This document shows, piece after piece, positions 58,291 through 64,000 of a DNA stretch of 64,000 nucleotides (position 1 is the first letter of the stretch; every line of letters starts with the position of its first letter). Source of the DNA: Pogostemon cablin (Eukaryota; Streptophyta; Magnoliopsida; Lamiales; Lamiaceae); NCBI GenBank assembly GCA_023678885.1, contig CM042996.1, positions 7,808,602 to 7,872,601 on the forward strand, in the 5' to 3' direction. Below the pieces are notes generated by a model. The model saw nothing but the letters and a program-made list of their open reading frames with translations, did not search any database and was not told where the DNA came from. Both the position numbers and the translations under genes were made by a program.

Positions 58291-59377
58291 CAATATTCAG
58301 GAATAATACAACTCATTTTCTGCTAATAAATCGTTATTATATTTATGGCATATAATATAAATATTTTCATTTAATTACTGTTGTGCTTCTATACTCTAAC
58401 ACCAACCATTGATATTATTCTATTATATATAAACTATGATTAACTAAAGTATAGGTAGGATTACTTTCAATAGTAAATTATAAAATTAACAAATACATAG
58501 TACATGATATAATAAAAATTATGAAATACTTTCATACTCCAATTTAATACATTCTACTATGATTTAATATAATCAAACATATAGTGCAAATTAAACAAAG
58601 TTGTAACAACAACTGCAAATACGTGACCCACTAACCTCAATTCGCAAATATAAGAAAACTGATAAGCAATATAAGTAAAATAAAATTTATGACCAAACCT
58701 ATATTTCCATGATAGTTGAATAAGTTTGTATAACATATTTTCAAATCTGTGGTGGTCATCAAATATTCATTAAGAATCTGTCTATGGAGATTAGTGGATC
58801 TACAACCCAATTCACATTTAAGAGGGTAATTTTTGTGCTTGTCTGATGCATGTAGACTAACTGTCATTCTATTTTTTTTGTTAAATAAAACTGAGTTTAA
58901 AGAAAAATAGTTTTGTTTAAATTTGTAATTTTGTTAATGCATGAAGTCAACATATGAAACAATATAATGCATAAAATTCTATATATTTTAATGTTCTAAT
59001 GTACATTCTCAATAATGCTACATGAAATAATCTGAACATGATTTTTACAACGAAAATTCATCAAAATCTATCCAATATCATTGTACCGACAATTCTAACT
59101 CATAGAAGTATAATTGATTGAAAAAAATCAACTTACGTACACACTGCATACATTAACTATACATTACGAAATATGAAACAATACGAAATAACAATAAACA
59201 TGTAACGTAATTTTTTATTAAAAAATTATGTAATTGATTTTAAAAATAAAAGTATATTTATAATCAAAGATTAATGTCTGGATGAACAATAAAATAGTAA
59301 TTAAGTGACAATTACGTGATACCACCATTATCAATGGTAGATATCTATGGTGCTCTCAATTGATATCCATGTATATT
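58291..59377. other. AT-rich sequence; one possible minus exon
   Basis: The minus frame 58637-58867 (KNYPLKCELGCRSTNLHRQI) is more coding-like than its surroundings. It has a possible donor after ATGGAAATATAG/GTTTGG. No domain is recognised, and it could be upstream sequence of the putative gene at 55840-58290. Confidence 0.3.
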
Positions 59378-60766
59378 TGTTGGATTATATACTAAAAATC
59401 TAGCTTTTTGTATGAACAATGTTATAACAATCAATTTGAAATGAGAATCATATGATCAAATGATTGCGTCTTATAATTTATTTATATGCACGATGCAATA
59501 GTCCACTTACTTTATACTGTAGATAATATGTTGTGCAACAACACGCGGAAGATCATATTATCGGTTTCCTTATAAATTATAAACAGATGCTCACAACCGA
59601 GATAGACGGGGACTCTCTATTGGGATGGTTGTAGTGTGGTTTGGTATTAGCTTGTCTTGGCTATAGAATCACATTAGTGCACTTGTGTGTATTGAGCAGG
59701 ACCGCTTGAGATCGTTCGACTTATACTGACTTATAGGAGAACTTGATCTCAGTTATTATGGAAGTTCGTGCTCTTAATCCCTATACAATAACCTCGACAC
59801 GTAGGGCAGTATGTATTTCTTTGATTCATCAATGGGTGAGATTTACATGTAATTAAATCAACAAACTGGATGAGTTGGGAAGTAGTGCTGTCTCTATGGT
59901 GTGCTGTTGATTGTAGAAGGAATCCGTGTCCGTCATATGTTGATGATGTCCCCTTGAGGAGCTCATAAGGATTATCATGTAAACCCTGCAGGTGGAATTT
60001 ATTCCGGCATGATAATGAGGTTGAGTGGTACTACTCTTGGATGAGATATTAATTAATTGAGTTGTCAGTAACTTAAATTAATTAATGGACATTGTATATC
60101 TTAAACATGGGGAGACTAACGGGCTCATAATAAGAAGGAGCCCAAAACATAATTTTGGGATTGGAAAGGCAGTGCAGTAATAATATTTTAGTGGAATATA
60201 TTATTATTATTGGACTTAAGTATAAACTTTGGGCTAAGCTTGGATACTTAAGCCCAATGGAGGCCCAACCCAATTTCTCCTCCTGGTCCCTGCAGTAGCC
60301 CATGTATATAAGTCACCTCAATTTATCTGGAATCCTAATCTAATTCATTATTCACGTGTGATAAGGGTTGAGAGCAGGTTGAGGAGGTCTCGTAGATCGT
60401 CGCCCATACGACGTCGAGATCGGACTTGGGACATACGGCAGAAGATCAGAAGGTAGTTTGCTGCTGCTGTCTGCCACTTTACGAAATTTATATAAAATCA
60501 TACAGTGCTTAGAATTCAATGATCAATATATTGACGGAAAGCCGTTGAACAGAGGATCATCTGAGTACAAAGATCATTCAATTCCGACATCAGACGAGGA
60601 AGTTATGGGCATTCTCGTGGGACTGCACAGTCTGTCAGCGAGAATCCTTCATCTTCTACATACCCTGGTGAACGGTAATCGTTTCTATGATTTATTGCTT
60701 CCGCTGATATTAGAAACGTATGGATCCCTAACGGTTCACGTTAACCTAACGATCCAAGCGCCAACA
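59378..60766 (+). repeat. Solo LTR of a Copia family (copy C)
   Basis: TGTTGGATTATATAC... to ...AAGCGCCAACA, 1389 bp, collinear with copy A. The flanks ATATT (59373-59377) and ATATA (60767-60771) match at four of five positions. There is no primer site downstream and no polypurine tract upstream, so it is a solo LTR. The 104-codon frame 60458-60772 lies wholly inside the LTR and is not a gene. Confidence 0.85.
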
Positions 60767-60861
60767 ATATAAACGTAAGAGCAGTAATCTATTGTTTCTT
60801 TATACTTGCATAAAAGGATACAAATTAATGCATTAATTTACACACATACCTAAAACTTATA

Positions 60862-61135
60862 CTCCCTCCGTCCCAAATTCAACTTCACGTTTACTGTAAA
60901 TACGAAGTTTAAGAAAAGTCACTTTTTAACTTACTTTTAGGGGTAGTATGGTATTTTTGGGTAGTAAATAAATGATAAAGTATGTTATGTATGTTAAAAA
61001 GGTAATGACAAATTTGAAATTAAAGTATGTTGGAGGGATATTAGTTAATCACTTTTTCCTTTTAAAGATGTGTGAAGTTGAATTTGGGACGGATCAAAAC
61101 GAAAAGTGTGAAGTTGAAAGTTGGGACGGAGGGAG
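60862..61135. mobile_element. Stowaway-like MITE, 274 bp
   Basis: CTCCCTCCGTCCCAAATTCA at the left and, inward from the right, CTCCCTCCGTCCCAACTTTC, flanked by TA on both sides. The arms are long and well preserved (AACTTCAC.../GTGAAGTT). The 118-codon frame 60972-61328 starts inside it and is rejected as a gene. Confidence 0.9.
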
Positions 61136-61339
61136 TACATTCTATGGATGCTTTTTTATGCTTCACCCACACAACTTTACTAATACCTCAATGACAAAAG
61201 AAGCAATGTATAGATTTATCTTACTTAACTTAGTTTACAAAAAAAATCAACCTCCCAAGCTATATATTCCAACATCCAAATTTCATGAGAACAAACATCG
61301 CAGTTCATCTTCTTGTCTATGCTCATAGGCCTCAAGAAT

Positions 61340-63119
61340 TGATTGGTCAGATTATAGTCAGGATGACCAATTAAAAAATTTATCGAACCACAGGGAGGAA
61401 GGCACTAGAGTTTAAGCGATCTCAAGTTTATCGTGATTTTATAAGGAATACGGAATAGGAGGATATATGCAAATAAATATAATTAAACTAATGCAAGAAA
61501 TAAAGATAAAATGAATGCAATGATAAATGGGTTCCAAGTGATGCAAGGATGAGATTAGCAACAATCATGACATAGATAACAAAGTAATCATGCAATTAAT
61601 TATATTCTATCATGAACTAGGCATATAAGCGATCACTAATTCCACCTAAACTCTCTACAAAGATGTATAGGATGTTGACCCTCAATAAGGCTCCTAAACG
61701 CACATAGGATCAAGACTAAAGTGAACACCTCCCACTAGGTACTAATTACTCTACGAGTTCCCTAACAAGGTAATAAATCATAGGCAATATTCCCTTTTAA
61801 GGTACTATGAATTCACTAATGGCTTGGGTCTCCTCATCTAATCAACTAATCTCACGATTAAGCTAATCAAATGTTCTATCAAAGGGTTTTAAATCTAGAA
61901 GGATAGACATTCTAAATTAATGCATATGAAGTGTATGATGAAATGATTCAATGAACTATCTTAAACATGTAATTGATTTACCAATCTAATCACATGCCTA
62001 TGACAATTAATCACACAAATCAATCATATACATCAAGCAATTAACAATCAATGATAGAAATAACACAAAGCCCATTCAAGATTAAAATCAATTTGCATAA
62101 AAACTAAATTATCCAACACCAATCATGGAGCTAATCTCACAAAGGAGATTAGCCTCTCATAGTCACAAGAAATTCAACAAAGACATTAAAATCCTTACAA
62201 ACCATGATCAACTATAAAGAATGGATGGTGGATTCCTTGATCATGGACATTAACATGGAGATCTTCTTCTTCTTGTGATATCACTCTCCTTTGCTTCCTT
62301 GATAACTTGGATTGTAGATTTGATGGAGGAGATCAAGTGTAGATGGATGGATGAAGAATGGATGAAGATGATGGTGTAAAATGGAGAAAATTGTGTGTGA
62401 TGTGTGTGTCCTAAGTGAAGCCCTAATCCTCTCAAAACTTGGAGCAAAAGCCACCAAAAAGGGAATTAAAACTGATTTTCTGCACATGTGGCGATTTTCA
62501 CAAAAATTCGATCGAATTTTCATAAGCATGGTCGAATTTTTGTGTCAGTGTGCTCAGCCTCCGTTGCTCTGTGTCGCCCCTGTTTTTCCTTAAAATTCAC
62601 AAAAATTCGACCGAATTTTTGTGCAAGGGTCGAATTTTTGTGACAGCTTCACGCTGCTTCACTGTTTCGTGCATAACTTCCTCATCAGATCTCCGATTTA
62701 AGTGATTTTTGTGCTCACGCGATTCTCTCTTTCTTGGCTTTATATCTATATAAAGAACTTACAAAAATTCCCACATTTGAAGATGTTACAAGTCATGCAA
62801 AGTTGCACAACATTCTAATTATAACTTTCTCGTTTGGACTCCGAATTGAGCTTTGCTTTTTCCTACATCTTCCTCTTCACTTCTAGAGTCCATTTATGCC
62901 TGAAAATTATTCAAAATAAACCAAAGTACCAATTCTCTTTATACTTACTAATGTTGCGCAATTTAAAGCCCTTAATCATGAAAATCACACATTTATCATT
63001 TCAAAACACAAATCTCCATATGAACATATAACACCACCAAATGGAATACAAAATGAATAGAGACACATAAAAATACATCATAAAAGTCACTAAAGTCTAG
63101 GTGAAAAGGACACCGATCA
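61340..63119 (-). repeat. Solo LTR of a Tat/Athila-like family
   Basis: On the minus strand TGATCGGTGTCCTTTTCACC to the TGGTCATCCTGACTATAATC end, matching the LTR at 23106-24581. The flanks AGAAT (61335-61339) and AGCAT (63120-63124) match at four of five positions. No polypurine tract lies before its start, so it is solo. It contains the shared module (GTGCATAACTTCCTCATCAG, about 62670). Confidence 0.78.
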
Positions 63120-63254
63120 AGCATCGCACACTAATTACTTAATGTTGTCATAATTAAAGTACTCAATACATAACACAATTGTATTACTACTTCTAAGCAA
63201 TTATGGGTGATATAAATTTGTGTGGAATGAATTAATGTTTGCAAAAGCAAACAA

Positions 63255-63694
63255 TTTAAAATTGAAATCTAAACCAAGAATAGACTTATGGCAATAACTT
63301 CAGCATGCGAATCATTCACAATGTCATCCCTAAAACAACGACATGTTTACCTGATACACTTCGTTCCCGTTCCCATGTAACCACTTGTAAATCCAAACAC
63401 ACGCAATACAAGCAAACAATTAAAATCAATAAAAAGAGTAAAACAGAGTACTCATTCTAAAAATTAATTGTCAACATGATTTTAGGCAAATTTACAAACC
63501 GTAAGACAGACTTGGATTGCAGATAAATTATGACAAAACAGTGGCTTCACAGTTAGAGGATTTTCTTTCTTGGGAAGAGAATGGTAAATCGATAGTACTG
63601 CTTTAGTAACTTTCTCCCCTACATCCTCCGACTTGCAGAACATCATCCTGATGGTGGCGGGTGATTTAGAGTGGGAACCAATAGGGCGGCTCAT
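63255..63694 (-). pseudogene. TAD1: tRNA adenosine deaminase (TAD1/ADAT1-like) 5' part, broken
   Basis: The minus frame starts MSRPIGSHSKSPAT at 63694 and reads VGEKVTKAVLSIYHSLPKK, the conserved N-terminus of ADAT1-type enzymes. These convert adenosine 37 of tRNA-Ala to inosine. After a one-base slip, EATVLS and FICNPS follow. A second block (63395-63255) reads DLQVV, then after another slip GTGTKCI. A stop codon comes next, then DDIVNDSHAEVIA, whose HAE is the zinc-binding and catalytic motif of the deaminase fold. Homology ends there. With two slips, two in-frame stops and no later catalytic motifs, it is a truncated pseudogene or a badly damaged first part of the gene. The Tat solo LTR lies just downstream. 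Confidence 0.7.
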
Positions 63695-64000
63695 ACGGCA
63701 TAGTTGTTAATTAAATGCCACACTTTAAAATTCGAAGTATATCCACTGTAAAATAGTCACTAATTAAGCATTTAGAACTATTCAAATTTCTTAAACCTTC
63801 ATAGATAGTAAATCAATAAAAAGAAAACATATACAAACAAATCATAAAAAAACATACTATGTGCAACTAAAAATCGACCACCTTTACAATTAGGGTGGAA
63901 GAAATATGAATCATGTTCCCGAGAAATAGTGAGTGAATTCTCTCAATTGGCTCAACAACAGATCGGAACTCAAGCATACCAACAAACATCAAAGTTAGGA
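63695..64000. other. Upstream of the TAD1-like fragment; nothing named
   Basis: AT-rich flank on the 5' side of the minus-strand fragment. No promoter element could be assigned with confidence. Confidence 0.4.

Noticed and set aside
60458..60772. 104-codon plus frame
   Set aside because: Lies inside a solo LTR; no domain and not open in copy A.
60972..61328. 118-codon plus frame
   Set aside because: Begins inside a Stowaway MITE and crosses its end; no domain.

Overview
This window looks like intergenic nuclear DNA of a eudicot land plant. It is strongly AT-rich and packed with plant-type LTR retrotransposons (Copia/Sirevirus and Ty3 Tat/Athila-like), hAT, Mutator-like, CACTA, Stowaway and Helitron-like elements, a tRNA-derived SINE and long (TA)n tracts. 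No intact host gene, rRNA, tRNA, CRISPR array or bacterial-type operon was found. Most long open frames are chance frames in repeats or fragments of decayed transposon genes. The species cannot be named from the sequence.

Layout, left to right. 0-8 kb: a CACTA MITE (368-683), a possible Copia LTR fragment, a telomere-like CCCTAAA repeat element split by a solo LTR (1860-3255), a hAT element (3956-4869), (TA)n tracts, a hAT MITE (5671-5917), a palindrome-rich minisatellite (6690-7130) and a SINE with a 19-bp target duplication (7606-7833). 8-12 kb: a small LTR element without gag-pol (5' LTR at 8527). Its 3' LTR is split by a DNA transposon (10343-11689) that carries three MITEs. 15-19.3 kb: a frameshifted Ulp1-like protease relic, then two inverted repeat arms that encode the same Gly-Glu-His repeats and flank a CACTA end. 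19.3-25.9 kb: a minus-strand Copia 5' LTR with leader, the 3' end of a Tat-like element with its LTR, and a gag fragment. 25.9-29.6 kb: nothing recognised.

29.6-39.8 kb holds the best-preserved element, a minus-strand Sirevirus-like Copia retrotransposon. It has two 881-bp LTRs, a tRNA-Met-type primer site, a broken gag-pol and an extra about 2.2-kb sense open-frame region between pol and the 3' LTR. 39.8-49.5 kb: several foldback MITEs, fragments of an unidentified transcribed-looking locus, and a 5.6-kb hAT element (8-bp target duplication) that contains a recombined Tat-like retroelement. 49.5-55.6 kb: Helitron 3' ends, (TA)n, minisatellites and MITEs, including a 394-bp near-perfect foldback with a 9-bp target duplication. 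55.6-64 kb, minus strand: splice-like exons of an unidentified gene, a second solo copy of the Copia LTR, a Stowaway MITE, a Tat solo LTR, and the broken 5' part of a tRNA adenosine deaminase (TAD1/ADAT1-like) gene.

Two themes stand out. One is repeated nesting that can be dated by target duplications. The other is a short sequence module shared by LTRs of both Copia and Ty3-type elements. All boundaries and identities were read by eye. No alignment or database search was run.
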